From Nisaea denitrificans DSM 18348 (lineage in GTDB: Bacteria; Pseudomonadota; Alphaproteobacteria; Thalassobaculales; Thalassobaculaceae): a DNA stretch of 64,000 nucleotides. The stretch lies in assembly GCF_000426505.1 (NCBI RefSeq), contig NZ_AUFM01000022.1:1-64000 (forward strand), given 5' to 3'. Below the pieces are notes generated by a model, which worked only from the letters and a program-made list of their open reading frames with translations, searched no databases and was not told the origin of the DNA. Positions 39,020 through 47,562 of this stretch are shown one piece after another. Position 1 is the stretch's first letter, and the number at the start of each line of letters is the position of its first letter. The translations under genes were made by a program, and so were the position numbers.

Positions 39020-40330
39020 CTAAATCCCCAGCTTGTCCCGCAGCGCGTACCACCACGAGCCCGCCGCCGAATAGGGCACCCGGAACATCCGGCCGCCCGG
39101 GAATGGGTACCAAGGCACCTTCTCGAACACGTCAAACCGGGAACGGTCGCCATGGATGGCTTCCGACAGGATTCGGCCGAAAGTGTGGGAGCCGGTGACG
39201 CCATGGCCGCTATAGCCATGGGCGAAATAGGTGTTGTTGCCAATCCGGCCCATCTGCGGCACGCGGCTGAAGGAGAGGGCGAAATTTCCGCTCCAGGCGT
39301 AGTCGATCTTCACGCCCTTCAGTTGCGGGAACACCTTGTTCATGTTCGGCAGCAGTTTGGCCCTGATATCGTGCGGGTCGGTACCGCCATAGACCGTTCC
39401 GCCGCCGAACAGCATGCGCTTGTCGGCGGAGAGGCGGAAATAGTCGAGAATATAGCGCACATCCTCGACACAGACGTCGGTCGGGATCAGCTCGGCCGCG
39501 CGCGCCTCACCCAAGGGTTCGGTTGCCATGACCTGGGTCGAGACCGGCATGACCCGTGCCGTCAGCGTGGGCACCACATGGCCGAGATAGGCATTGCCGC
39601 ACAGTACGAGCGTGTTGCAGGTGATCGAGCCATCCGGCGTCTTCACCACAGGCTTCGCCGCCTCGGTATCGACATGCACGGCAGGCGTCTGCTCGTAGAT
39701 CACCCCACCCAGTTTCTCAAACGCGGCCGCCTCGCCCAGTGCCAGATTAAGCGGGTGCATATGGCCGCCGGAATGATCGATCACACCGCCCGCATAGACG
39801 TCCGAATTGACATGTTTGCGGAGCTGCTCCTTGTCGAGCATTTCCTGATTGTTGATCCCGTAGCCCTGCCAGAGCTTCAGCCGCTCCTCCAGCTCGCGCA
39901 TATGCGCGCCGGTATAGGCAGTGAAGACGTTGCCATCCTTCAGATCGCACTGGATGTTATAGGTCTTCACCCGCTCGCGGATGATCTCGCCACCTTCCTG
40001 CACCAGGCCTGCAACGAAATTGGCGGTATCCGCGCCATAGCGCTTCTTGATGGTCTGCAGGCTGGCGTTCAGACCATTGACGATCTGCCCGCCATTGCGC
40101 CCCGAGGCGCCCCAACCGACCCGGGCCGCCTCGATAATCGCGACCTTGTGCCCCTTCTCGGCCAGGTGCAGCGCGGTCGAAAGCCCGCTATAGCCAGCGC
40201 CGACGACCAGAATGTCGACCTGAACGTCCCCCTTCAGTGGCGGACGCTCCGGCGACGGGTTGGCGCTGGCCGCATAGTAGCTGCCAGTATGCGCGGTCAC
40301 GCCCTCGAAAATCATTTCCGGGCGGCTCAT
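39020..40330 (-). CDS. puuB: FAD-dependent amine oxidase, gamma-glutamylputrescine oxidase-like
   Basis: 436-residue DAO-type flavoprotein. VDILVVGAGYSGLSTALHLAEKGHKVAIIEAARVGWGASGRNGGQIV in segments gives the FAD-binding Rossmann motif and the GWGASGRNGGQ signature shared with PuuB. The C-terminus has GYSGHGVTGSHTFGRILSEAI. In the Puu pathway it oxidises gamma-glutamylputrescine to the aldehyde. ATG 40330 overlaps the puuA-like stop as TGATG; GTG 40333 is possible. Pairing with a glutamine-synthetase-like gene supports the call; other gamma-glutamylated amines are possible. Confidence 0.82.
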   Translation of the reverse strand: MSRPEMIFEGVTAHTGSYYAASANPSPERPPLKGDVQVDILVVGAGYSGLSTALHLAEKGHKVAIIEAARVGWGASGRNGGQIVNGLNASLQTIKKRYGADTANFVAGLVQEGGEIIRERVKTYNIQCDLKDGNVFTAYTGAHMRELEERLKLWQGYGINNQEMLDKEQLRKHVNSDVYAGGVIDHSGGHMHPLNLALGEAAAFEKLGGVIYEQTPAVHVDTEAAKPVVKTPDGSITCNTLVLCGNAYLGHVVPTLTARVMPVSTQVMATEPLGEARAAELIPTDVCVEDVRYILDYFRLSADKRMLFGGGTVYGGTDPHDIRAKLLPNMNKVFPQLKGVKIDYAWSGNFALSFSRVPQMGRIGNNTYFAHGYSGHGVTGSHTFGRILSEAIHGDRSRFDVFEKVPWYPFPGGRMFRVPYSAAGSWWYALRDKLGI

Positions 40331-41679
40331 CACACGACCTCCAGATAGCTGTCATACTCGAAGTCAGTCACCTGACGGGCGAAGCGTTTCAACTCCTGCA
40401 GCTTGCTTTCGACCAGCATGGTCTGCAGCCGTTTCGAGTAGACTTTCCGGATATTGCGGCCGCGCCGGAAGGCCTCGATCGCGGTCGCCCAGTCCAGTGG
40501 CAAATGATCGAGCTTCATGCTGTAGGCATCGCCGGTGATCGGCTCCTCCGGCTGCATCTCGCCCTCGATCCCGATGAACGCACCGCCAAGGATGCTGGCC
40601 AGCACAAGATAGGGGTTCGTGTCCGCGCCGGCGACCCGGTGCTCGATCCGGCGCGCCTTGGGACTGCCGCCCGGAATGCGGATGGCGGCGGTACGGTTCT
40701 CATACCCCCAGGCAACGCTTGTCGGCGCGTGCGCGCCGGGCAGCAACCGGCGATAGGAGTTCTCGTGCGGGGCGAAGACCAACGTGTTTTCCTGCATCGT
40801 CGCCAGCAGCCCTGCGACCGCGTTCCGCATCAGCGGCGCACCTTCGTCGGTGCCATTATCGAAAAGGTTCTCGCCCGCCTCGTTCTCGAGCGAGAAATGG
40901 ACATGCAGACCACTGCCCGCCCGATCTCCGTAGGGCTTCGCCATGAACGTCGCGGCAAGGCCGTGCTTGCGGGCGATACCACGGACCAGACGCTTGAAAA
41001 GAACTGCATCATCGGCCGCCTTCAGCGCGTCGGCCACATGCACCATGTTGATCTCGAACTGACCGGCGCCGTTCTCGGATATGGCGGCGTCCGCCGGGAT
41101 ACCCTGCTCGGCGCAGGCATCGTAGACATCGTCCAGAAACTCATCGAAATGCTCAAGCTCGTCCAGCGACAATGCGCCGTCGGAATCCAACCGCTTGTCG
41201 GTGATCGGCGAGCGTGGCGGCTCCGGCTGCGTGCCGCTTGGATCGTAGAGATAGAATTCCATCTCGGTCGCGACCACCGGGGTCAAGCCCCGCTCCTCGT
41301 ACCGGGCCACGACCTCGGCCAATGCCCGGCGCGGGTCGCCCAGGAAAGGTTTTCCGTCCTCCTCACGCATCCACAACATGGCCAGCGCGGAGGGTCTGTT
41401 GGTCCAGTTGATCAGAACGATCGGGCGTCCGGTGAAATCGCAGATCCCGTCGGAATCTCCGGTTTCGAAAACAAGCTCGCTGCCTTCGATATCCTCTCCC
41501 CAGACATCGACGCTGAGGGTGGAAAGCGGCATGCGCAGACCACCCCCGAGGATTTTCACCGCCTGTTCAATCGGCAGGCGCTTGCCGCGCATGGTACCAT
41601 TCAGGTCACAGACACAGGCGAAGACGGCTTCAATTTCGGGATTTTCCAGCAGCAAGCTGTTCAGATTGTCGACAGACAC
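40330..41679 (-). CDS. puuA: Gamma-glutamylputrescine synthetase-like glutamine synthetase
   Basis: 449-residue GS-superfamily ligase. ATEMEFYLYD holds metal-binding glutamates, ISENGAGQFEINMVHVADALKAADDAVLFK, the ATP-site KPYGDRAGSGLHVHFSL, NSYRRLLPGAHAPTSVAWGYENRTAAIRIP and RIEHRVAGADTNPYLVLASIL follow. The group is GlnT/PuuA-like rather than nitrogen-assimilating GlnA (no adenylylation tyrosine motif seen). It would join glutamate to putrescine with ATP. First gene of a two-gene operon with puuB, opposite the amino-acid decarboxylase. Confidence 0.85.
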   Translation of the reverse strand: MSVDNLNSLLLENPEIEAVFACVCDLNGTMRGKRLPIEQAVKILGGGLRMPLSTLSVDVWGEDIEGSELVFETGDSDGICDFTGRPIVLINWTNRPSALAMLWMREEDGKPFLGDPRRALAEVVARYEERGLTPVVATEMEFYLYDPSGTQPEPPRSPITDKRLDSDGALSLDELEHFDEFLDDVYDACAEQGIPADAAISENGAGQFEINMVHVADALKAADDAVLFKRLVRGIARKHGLAATFMAKPYGDRAGSGLHVHFSLENEAGENLFDNGTDEGAPLMRNAVAGLLATMQENTLVFAPHENSYRRLLPGAHAPTSVAWGYENRTAAIRIPGGSPKARRIEHRVAGADTNPYLVLASILGGAFIGIEGEMQPEEPITGDAYSMKLDHLPLDWATAIEAFRRGRNIRKVYSKRLQTMLVESKLQELKRFARQVTDFEYDSYLEVV

Positions 41680-41881
41680 TCTTGGCCTCGTTCGGACACA
41701 TGAAGATCAGGGGCGATTTTACTGACTTCAGAGCTCTTTTTCGCCTTCTGTCAAACCGAATATGAGCACGTGGAGTTATAGCTCGCGAATAGTGGGTTGC
41801 AGAAGCATGAGCATGTCATTGTCGGAACAGTATATCGCTCCCGGTTGGCGAGGCAAAACAGGGAGCTGAAATGCAGCACAC

Positions 41882-42481
41882 CTAGCGCCGAACGGCCCAC
41901 ACTCGCAGGTCAACCCCGACCTTTATCGCGGCAAGAACGACCAGCGTGCAAAGAGCCACCTTCGATAGTGTCTCCATCGTTCCCTCGATCAGGAGGGCAT
42001 GAACCACACTGCACACGACTACGATTGCTGCGAGGCTCGTGTGCGCATGGCGCCACGTGCGCACGCGCATCCGGAACCGCCGCCGGAACGCGGCCAAAAC
42101 AGCGGCCCCGGTGACTGCCCACATGGCGATCACACCCCAGTCCGAGAATGGCGTCGGCGATGCGAAGAGAAGCGCGTCGATCACGTCCGGCGGGCTGGTG
42201 ATCCAAAGGCCCGCTACGTGGATCGCCACCGCGATGACAAGAACGGCTCCAATAACGCGATGGATCCTCCGTCCGCGCGGAGCGGGTAGCCCCGGCAAGT
42301 ACCCTCCGATCAGCAAAGGCTGAACCAACAGCAGAGCCATCGCGATAATTCCCGCAAACCCGGCCGCTATGTAGGCCGGGCTGCGCCATGCAAGCAACGG
42401 ACTGACCGCCGCCGCGGCGATTGGCACCGCAATGGCAACAACGAGAACAGCCCACACCAGGGTCGTACGGACCGGATTCAT
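41882..42481 (-). CDS. Ferric-reductase-like transmembrane protein (heme b)
   Basis: 199 residues with about six spans. Histidines in RRIHRVIGAVLVIAVAIHVAGLW and RTWRHAHTSLAAIVVVCSVVHALLIEG are spaced as heme-b ligands in the ferric-reductase/MsrQ-like domain. No flavin or NAD domain is present, so it would be the membrane electron-carrier part only. It starts 21 bp after the stop of a decayed dioxygenase-like reading frame, suggesting a former two-gene operon. Confidence 0.78.
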   Translation of the reverse strand: MNPVRTTLVWAVLVVAIAVPIAAAAVSPLLAWRSPAYIAAGFAGIIAMALLLVQPLLIGGYLPGLPAPRGRRIHRVIGAVLVIAVAIHVAGLWITSPPDVIDALLFASPTPFSDWGVIAMWAVTGAAVLAAFRRRFRMRVRTWRHAHTSLAAIVVVCSVVHALLIEGTMETLSKVALCTLVVLAAIKVGVDLRVWAVRR

Positions 42482-42501
42482 TATAGTCGACCTCCCCTCG
42501 T

Positions 42502-42660
42502 TCAGGCCTGCTTGAGGACAAAACCCGCGTGCAGACTGGTATCTCGTGCACTCAACATTTCGCCGTCATTCTGACCGCCCCCGGCCCTCTGGTCATCGGG
42601 ATACGGAAACACCGCCCTCCAGAAGAAGTAAAAACTCCTCGCCGACAACTGACAGCGAGG
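42502..42660 (-). pseudogene. 3' remnant of an intradiol-dioxygenase-like gene
   Basis: The last 43 bp (42502-42544) match the 3' end of the intact gene at 46875-46917 in 36 of 43 positions, both ending at the stop codon. The frame reads ARDTSLHAGFVLKQA versus SKDTSLRADFVLRPV. Upstream, VFPYPD aligns with VFLRPV after about 15 extra codons, and then similarity is lost before the TPP-enzyme gene. It keeps its position directly before the ferric-reductase-like gene. Confidence 0.6.
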
Positions 42661-42670
42661 GGTTAATCGC

Positions 42671-44407
42671 TCAGACGGTTTCGCCGCGCCGGCGCCGCTC
42701 GGCATCGTCCCAGGCGGTGAGCGCCTGGTAGTCAGGCACGAAGCCAAGCCCTTTCTGCGCGTCGGAGGAGACCGCATCCCGCGAGGTCACGACATCGATG
42801 ACAGCCGGCGCATTGGCCAACGCCCGTTCCAGCGCGGCCGGCAGGTCCGCCGGATCCTCTACCCGCTCGCCATGGGCGCCGAAGGCCCGGGCCATGGCCG
42901 CATAATCCGCATGCTGCAACGTGGTACCGACGACGCGGCCGCCGTAATTCACTTCCTGGTCGAAACGCTCGATGTTCCAAGCCGCGTTGTTGGAAACGAT
43001 GAACACCGCCTTGGCGCCGTGCCGGACAGCGGTGTCCACCTCCATCGCGTTGAGTCCGAAGGCGCCGTCGCCATTTACCGAGATCACCTGCCGGCCCGGT
43101 TCCGCCAGCGCCGCGGCAACCGCGTAGGGCACACCGACACCGAGACAGCCAAACGCACCGGCATCCATGTAGGTCGTCGCACCGAGGCCGACCCGGGCGA
43201 AGCTGAGCAAGTCGCCGCCGTCCGCCACCGCAAGATAATCCGGATCGGCAACCTTGCGGATCGCGTCGAAAATCGCCATCGGATGGATTTTGCCGTCACC
43301 GCCCTTCGAGGGGCCGGTTCCGGCAGCACTCTTTGCAATCCGTTCCCTGTGCTTTGAGCGCAGGCCGTCGAGCCAGCCCGCGTCCCGTGTGCCCGCATCA
43401 TTGCCGAGCGCGTCGGTCAGCGCGTCGAGGGCGAGCCCGACATCGGCAAGGATCTCCGGCTGGCCACGCCGGTTGTCAAAAAGCTCGCCCGCATTGTCGG
43501 CGATGCGCAGGAAAGTGGCGTCGGGAAACACCGCCGGCGAGCCGAAGGCCACCTGGTAGTCGAGCTTGCGGCCGAGGGTGATGACGAGATCCGCCTGCCC
43601 CATCGCCGCAGCGCGCACCGCGCCCACAACGGACGGATGCTCTGCCGGCACAAGGCCGCGGCTCTCCTGGGTGTCGAGATAAAGCGCATCGGCGGTGTCG
43701 AGGAAGCGGACAAGCGCGTCTCCGGCCCAGCGGGCACCACGCCCGCTGATCACCAGCGGGCGGCGGGCGGCCCGGATCGCGGCGACAGCCTCTGACACCC
43801 GGTCCGGGCTGGGGGCCGGCTTGCGAGGCGGCTTCGGCGCCATCCAGTCTGCCGGTATCAGGTTCTCCGGCACGTGGGTGCGCAGCACATCGGTCGGGAT
43901 CTCGATATAGACCGGACCGGGCTCGCCCGTGTCACCCATCGCACAGGAGATCGCCTCGTCCAGCTCACGGATCACCTGCTCCGGCACCCGGGCGGTGCGG
44001 GAATAGCGGGTCACCGGACGCAGGATGTCGACATGCGGGATGTCCTGCAGCGGGCCCATATTGGCCTGCGGCCGCGAGGTGCAGCCGCCGATCAGCAGCA
44101 CCGGCATGCGCGCCAGCGAGGCATTGGCCATTGCTGTCACCGTGTTGGTCACACCCGGCCCCGCCGTCACCATGGCGACGCCGAGCGTGCCGGTCAGCTC
44201 CGCATGGGCATGGGCCATGTGCACGGAGGCGGCCTCGTGCCGGACGTCGTAAACCTTGATGCCGTTCCGTGTGGCATGATCCCAGATCGGCTGGATATGA
44301 CCACCCTGCAGGCCGAAGAACCGGTCGATGCCGCGCTCCTTCAGCAGGCGCGCGATCCACGCAGCAACACTCAGCGTGTCGGCATTGAGGTCTTGGACGT
44401 CGGTCAT
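42671..44407 (-). CDS. Thiamine-diphosphate-dependent enzyme (acetolactate synthase/2-hydroxyacyl-CoA lyase-like)
   Basis: 578 residues from ATG 44407, with GGGAG/AGGA just upstream; a longer frame to 44545 runs into the CoA-ligase gene. Three TPP-family domains: the N-terminal Pyr domain with catalytic glutamate in [20 protein letters not shown], a central domain ([17 protein letters not shown]), and the C-terminal PP domain with [33 protein letters not shown] (metal/TPP motif GDG-N). No FAD- or valine-regulatory features are obvious. It could decarboxylate a 2-keto acid or cleave or decarboxylate an acyl-CoA. It follows a CoA-ligase gene by 31 bp, which favours a CoA-ester substrate. Confidence 0.82.
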   Translation of the reverse strand: MTDVQDLNADTLSVAAWIARLLKERGIDRFFGLQGGHIQPIWDHATRNGIKVYDVRHEAASVHMAHAHAELTGTLGVAMVTAGPGVTNTVTAMANASLARMPVLLIGGCTSRPQANMGPLQDIPHVDILRPVTRYSRTARVPEQVIRELDEAISCAMGDTGEPGPVYIEIPTDVLRTHVPENLIPADWMAPKPPRKPAPSPDRVSEAVAAIRAARRPLVISGRGARWAGDALVRFLDTADALYLDTQESRGLVPAEHPSVVGAVRAAAMGQADLVITLGRKLDYQVAFGSPAVFPDATFLRIADNAGELFDNRRGQPEILADVGLALDALTDALGNDAGTRDAGWLDGLRSKHRERIAKSAAGTGPSKGGDGKIHPMAIFDAIRKVADPDYLAVADGGDLLSFARVGLGATTYMDAGAFGCLGVGVPYAVAAALAEPGRQVISVNGDGAFGLNAMEVDTAVRHGAKAVFIVSNNAAWNIERFDQEVNYGGRVVGTTLQHADYAAMARAFGAHGERVEDPADLPAALERALANAPAVIDVVTSRDAVSSDAQKGLGFVPDYQALTAWDDAERRRRGETV

Positions 44408-44438
44408 TCCTGTTTCTCCCTGGGGCCCTGTTTGCGGG

Positions 44439-45998
44439 TCAGTTTTCAGACATGCGGCCTGCCAGCAGGTCACGCAGCACACCGTGCTGGATCTTGCCTG
44501 TGGCAGTCCGCGGCATTTCCGTGGCTTCGATGAAGGTGACGACACGCGGTCGCTTGTAGCCTGCGAGTTTCCCCCGCGACCATTCGATCAGGGACTGCGC
44601 GGAAACGCCTGCACCATCGCGCAGCACGACCGCTGCCTCGACCCGTTCTCCCCAATGGCTGTCCGAGCGTCCGACGACGGCGACGTCGCGCACATCGGGA
44701 TGCCGGGCCAGCACCGCCTCGACCTCGGTCGGATAGATATTCTCGCCGCCGGAGATGATCATGTTCTTCTTCCGGTCGATCAGGCGGATGAATCCGTCCG
44801 GCTCGCGCAGGGCCACGTCGCCCACCGAGAGATAATCTCCCCGGAAGGCTTCCGCCGTCTTGTCGGGCCGGCTCCAGTAGCCGTCGAAGACATAGGGACC
44901 GTTGCTGTAGAGCTCTCCAGGCGTGCCGTCGGGCACTTCGTTGCCGTCATCGTCGAGCAGGCGGACCGGCAGAGAGCCGACGACCTCGCGGCCGACCGAG
45001 CCCAGATGATCAAATTGCTCGTCCGGATGCAGCATGGTCACCCAGCCGGCCTCGGTCGAGCCATACAGCTCGAACAGGCCGGAGTTCGGGAACATCTCCA
45101 TGACCCGGCGCTTGGTTTCCTCACGCGCAGGCGCCGATGAGATCATCAGCTTCTGCATCCGCCGTAGGTCGCCGGCCTCGCCCCGGAGATCGAGCATCAT
45201 CTCGTAATGGGTCGGCACCAGGGAGGTGAAACTCGCTCCGGTCTCGGCCAAGGCCCGAAGGCAGTGCCCGGCGTCAAAACTGCGGCGGGAAAACACGCTT
45301 GTCGCACCGCCGCAATGCAGAAAGGAGGCGAAAAAATAGAGGGAATTGGCGTGGCACATCGGCATTACCAGCATTGCCTCGTCATTCCGGCCGATGCCCA
45401 GTTCAACCGCCGTCATCAGGGCGAGATTGCCGATTCCCTCATGTCCGCGGATTGCGCCTTTCGGGTTGCCGGTCGTTCCTGATGTATACATCAGGCACCA
45501 GGGATCCGAGGGTGTGACGGCCACTTCCGGCTCACGCGGAGCACCGGCCGCGATCAGGTCTTCATAACCGCGCCAGCCGGTCGGCGTCCCGGTCCCGCCG
45601 AGATGCACAAACCTGTCCTCCGGGACCCCGAGATCGGCACGAATCTCGTCGATTGCATCATGCAGCCCTTGCTCGGCAACGACCGCCGAAACCGCGCAAT
45701 CTTGCAGAATGAAACGGATCTCCGGCGTCACCAGACGGAAATTCACCGGCACCGCGACAAGCCCAGCCTTGGCGGCAGCGGCATAGATTTCCAGCCACTC
45801 GACCCGGTTCCAGGCCAGCACGCCGACCCGCTCTCCCTTGGAAAGCCCCAAACCGAGCAGCGCATTGGCCAGTCTGCAGGCACGCGCATTCCAGAGCGCG
45901 AAGCTCATCTCCCGGTCAAGATCGCGAGCGCCTATCCGGCCCGGCTGCAGCCGTGCTTGGGCGGAAAGCATCTGCCCGATATTCGGCATTGGTGTCAT
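44439..45998 (-). CDS. AMP-dependent acyl-CoA synthetase
   Basis: 519-residue ANL ligase. [20 protein letters not shown] is the P-loop, [16 protein letters not shown] the A5 motif, YFSVGD-like [39 protein letters not shown] the hinge region, and [18 protein letters not shown] holds the catalytic lysine. It activates a carboxylic acid to the CoA ester. Start overlaps the GntR stop by ATGA (45995-45998). Substrate unknown; the neighbouring TPP enzyme suggests a 2-hydroxy or branched acid. Confidence 0.88.
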   Translation of the reverse strand: MTPMPNIGQMLSAQARLQPGRIGARDLDREMSFALWNARACRLANALLGLGLSKGERVGVLAWNRVEWLEIYAAAAKAGLVAVPVNFRLVTPEIRFILQDCAVSAVVAEQGLHDAIDEIRADLGVPEDRFVHLGGTGTPTGWRGYEDLIAAGAPREPEVAVTPSDPWCLMYTSGTTGNPKGAIRGHEGIGNLALMTAVELGIGRNDEAMLVMPMCHANSLYFFASFLHCGGATSVFSRRSFDAGHCLRALAETGASFTSLVPTHYEMMLDLRGEAGDLRRMQKLMISSAPAREETKRRVMEMFPNSGLFELYGSTEAGWVTMLHPDEQFDHLGSVGREVVGSLPVRLLDDDGNEVPDGTPGELYSNGPYVFDGYWSRPDKTAEAFRGDYLSVGDVALREPDGFIRLIDRKKNMIISGGENIYPTEVEAVLARHPDVRDVAVVGRSDSHWGERVEAAVVLRDGAGVSAQSLIEWSRGKLAGYKRPRVVTFIEATEMPRTATGKIQHGVLRDLLAGRMSEN

Positions 45999-46693
45999 CT
46001 ACCAGCCTCCCGCTGCTGCGCCATCTCGAGGGCGCTGGCCAGCAGCTCGCAGGCATTCTCGACATGGCTCACGGCGAGCCGTTCCGCTGTATCGCCGTCG
46101 CCGGCCAAAACGGCCTCAAGGATTTCCGCATGCTGTTTCCAGATCACTTCCGGTCGCTCGGCCTGGCGCAACACATCGACCATCGCCCGGCGCAGAAACC
46201 GCCAATGGGGTTCCGCCGTTGTCGCCAGCATCGGATTGCCGGAAGCCGCATAGAGCATGAAATGAAAATCGTCGTCGCGGCGCATCAGCGAAACCGAGTC
46301 CCCCTCGGCCGCCGCCGTCCGTGCAGCTTCCGCTATCGATGCCCCTTGTACCTTCAACGCTGCCGACAGCGACGGGTCGGCAGCAATCCGCGCGGCGGCC
46401 TGTCTGGCAGCCCAGCCGTCCAAAGCTGCGCGAATGCCGTAATGATTCCTCATTCGGCCGTGGTCGAGCGGGGCCACAAAAAGACCGCGGCGGCCGCATT
46501 CCTCCACCATGCCATCCGCTTTCAGCAGCGACATGACCTGCTGGATCGGCTGTCTGGAGACACCGAAACGATCCGCCAGTCTCTCCTGCACGAGGTGGGT
46601 TCCGGCACGGAGGCGACCGTCACAGATTTCTTCGACCAGTGCGTCGTAAACCTGATCCGTCAGATTGGGGACGATCTTGAGCATATTTCGCAT
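45995..46693 (-). CDS. GntR-family regulator, FadR/FCD subgroup
   Basis: 232 residues. The N-terminal winged helix is LTDQVYDALVEEICDGRLRAGTHLVQERLADRFGVSRQPIQQVMSLLKADGMVE in segments (about 11-65). An all-helical FCD ligand domain follows (DGWAARQAAARI, DDDFHFMLYAASGNPML, and the metal-site histidine in HVENACELL). It probably represses its own operon of CoA-ligase and TPP-enzyme genes. ATG 46693 sits 3 bp from a palindrome. No strong ribosome site is visible, and ATG 46684 is a possible alternative. Confidence 0.88.
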   Translation of the reverse strand: MRNMLKIVPNLTDQVYDALVEEICDGRLRAGTHLVQERLADRFGVSRQPIQQVMSLLKADGMVEECGRRGLFVAPLDHGRMRNHYGIRAALDGWAARQAAARIAADPSLSAALKVQGASIAEAARTAAAEGDSVSLMRRDDDFHFMLYAASGNPMLATTAEPHWRFLRRAMVDVLRQAERPEVIWKQHAEILEAVLAGDGDTAERLAVSHVENACELLASALEMAQQREAGR

Positions 46694-46696
46694 CCA

Positions 46697-46716
46697 GAAT
46701 TCTGAATTCAGAATTC
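46697..46716. promoter_or_regulatory. Triple GAATTC palindrome, probable GntR operator
   Basis: GAATTC occurs at 46697, 46704 and 46711, spaced by exactly 7 bp, forming a perfect 20-bp palindrome centred at 46706/46707, immediately upstream of the gntR start codon. Binding here could block transcription and ribosome access. Confidence 0.55.
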
Positions 46717-46874
46717 AATCTATATGCCCGAAGAGAGAATCAAAAGCTGATATCGGTTTTGCCATTCGCGGAGTGCAAACCGCGATGACCCGCTCCGGCA
46801 CCGGCACGTTCAGCGCGCTTGGCGGCAGCAGTCGGCCCCGGTGATTTGAAATGCGGAATCCTTCGCTTACTCTA

Positions 46875-47363
46875 TCAGACCGGCCTCAGGACAAAATCCG
46901 CGCGCAGGCTGGTATCTTTCGAGCTTGGCATCACGGGACGCAGGAAGACGGTTTCGAACCCGTCACTGTCATAGGCGAGATGCCCGTGCGGCTGGCCGAA
47001 GGCAGGAACGATCTGCGGCATTTCAAGCCGGAATTCCCCGTTCTCGTCGGTCAGCGTGGCGCCATGACTGTGCGGATCGCTCTCGTACCCTTCGGTCGTG
47101 TGCGCCCAGATCTGGATGCGCTGGCCCGCAAGCGGGGCGCCATCGCCCGCGCGGCGGACGGTTCCCGTCATCCAGAAGCCCCCGCCTCCGATACGTTCCA
47201 CAATCGGGGCATTGGGAATGTAGTTGTTCGAACCGCCACGCATCGAAGGCGTCGGCGCCAGGCCTTGCGCCTGTGCCGGAACATGAAGGCCGCCCCCCCA
47301 TGTTGCTGCGATAGCGCCGCCCGCTACAAGCAGGGTACGTCGGGTGAACAGATCAACGGACAT
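46875..47363 (-). CDS. Intradiol ring-cleavage dioxygenase-like exported protein
   Basis: 162 residues from ATG 47363 with GGAG upstream. The N-terminus FTRRTLLVAGGAIAAT resembles a Tat or lipoprotein-type signal, followed by a protocatechuate-3,4-dioxygenase-like beta-sandwich: GFWMTGTVRRAGDGAPLAGQRIQIWAHTTEGYES, HSHGATLTDENGEFRLEMP, HLAYDSDGFETVFLRPV. The HSHGA block could carry a metal ligand, but the complete Tyr2His2 iron set of true intradiol enzymes is not evident, so catalysis is uncertain. A decayed copy of its 3' end lies at 42502. Confidence 0.7.
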   Translation of the reverse strand: MSVDLFTRRTLLVAGGAIAATWGGGLHVPAQAQGLAPTPSMRGGSNNYIPNAPIVERIGGGGFWMTGTVRRAGDGAPLAGQRIQIWAHTTEGYESDPHSHGATLTDENGEFRLEMPQIVPAFGQPHGHLAYDSDGFETVFLRPVMPSSKDTSLRADFVLRPV

Positions 47364-47562
47364 ATGGAATTCTCCAATTGCGCGTGACATTTCCAAGACC
47401 ATCCAACGGGATATATCTCGCCAATCGCCGATCCATACCCCAAGACCCCTTATGATTTATGAGGATCAGAGCACGGGATAACCAGCGCTCACGGCTTCGT
47501 GATGCAAGATCCTTGAATGATCAGCCCAGAGCTTGGAGGCGGGTCTGGTTTCACTTAGCGCA

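Noticed and set aside
37275-39113. 612-codon open frame antisense to the decarboxylase gene
   Set aside because: It mirrors the codon bias of the plus-strand decarboxylase, which has complete PLP motifs. The antisense translation has no recognisable domain.
46699-46714. ATTC-N8-GAAT upstream of gntR as a SoxR/SqrR site
   Set aside because: It is embedded in a longer GAATTC triple palindrome next to a GntR gene, so the GntR protein is the likelier binder; no link to sulfur genes.
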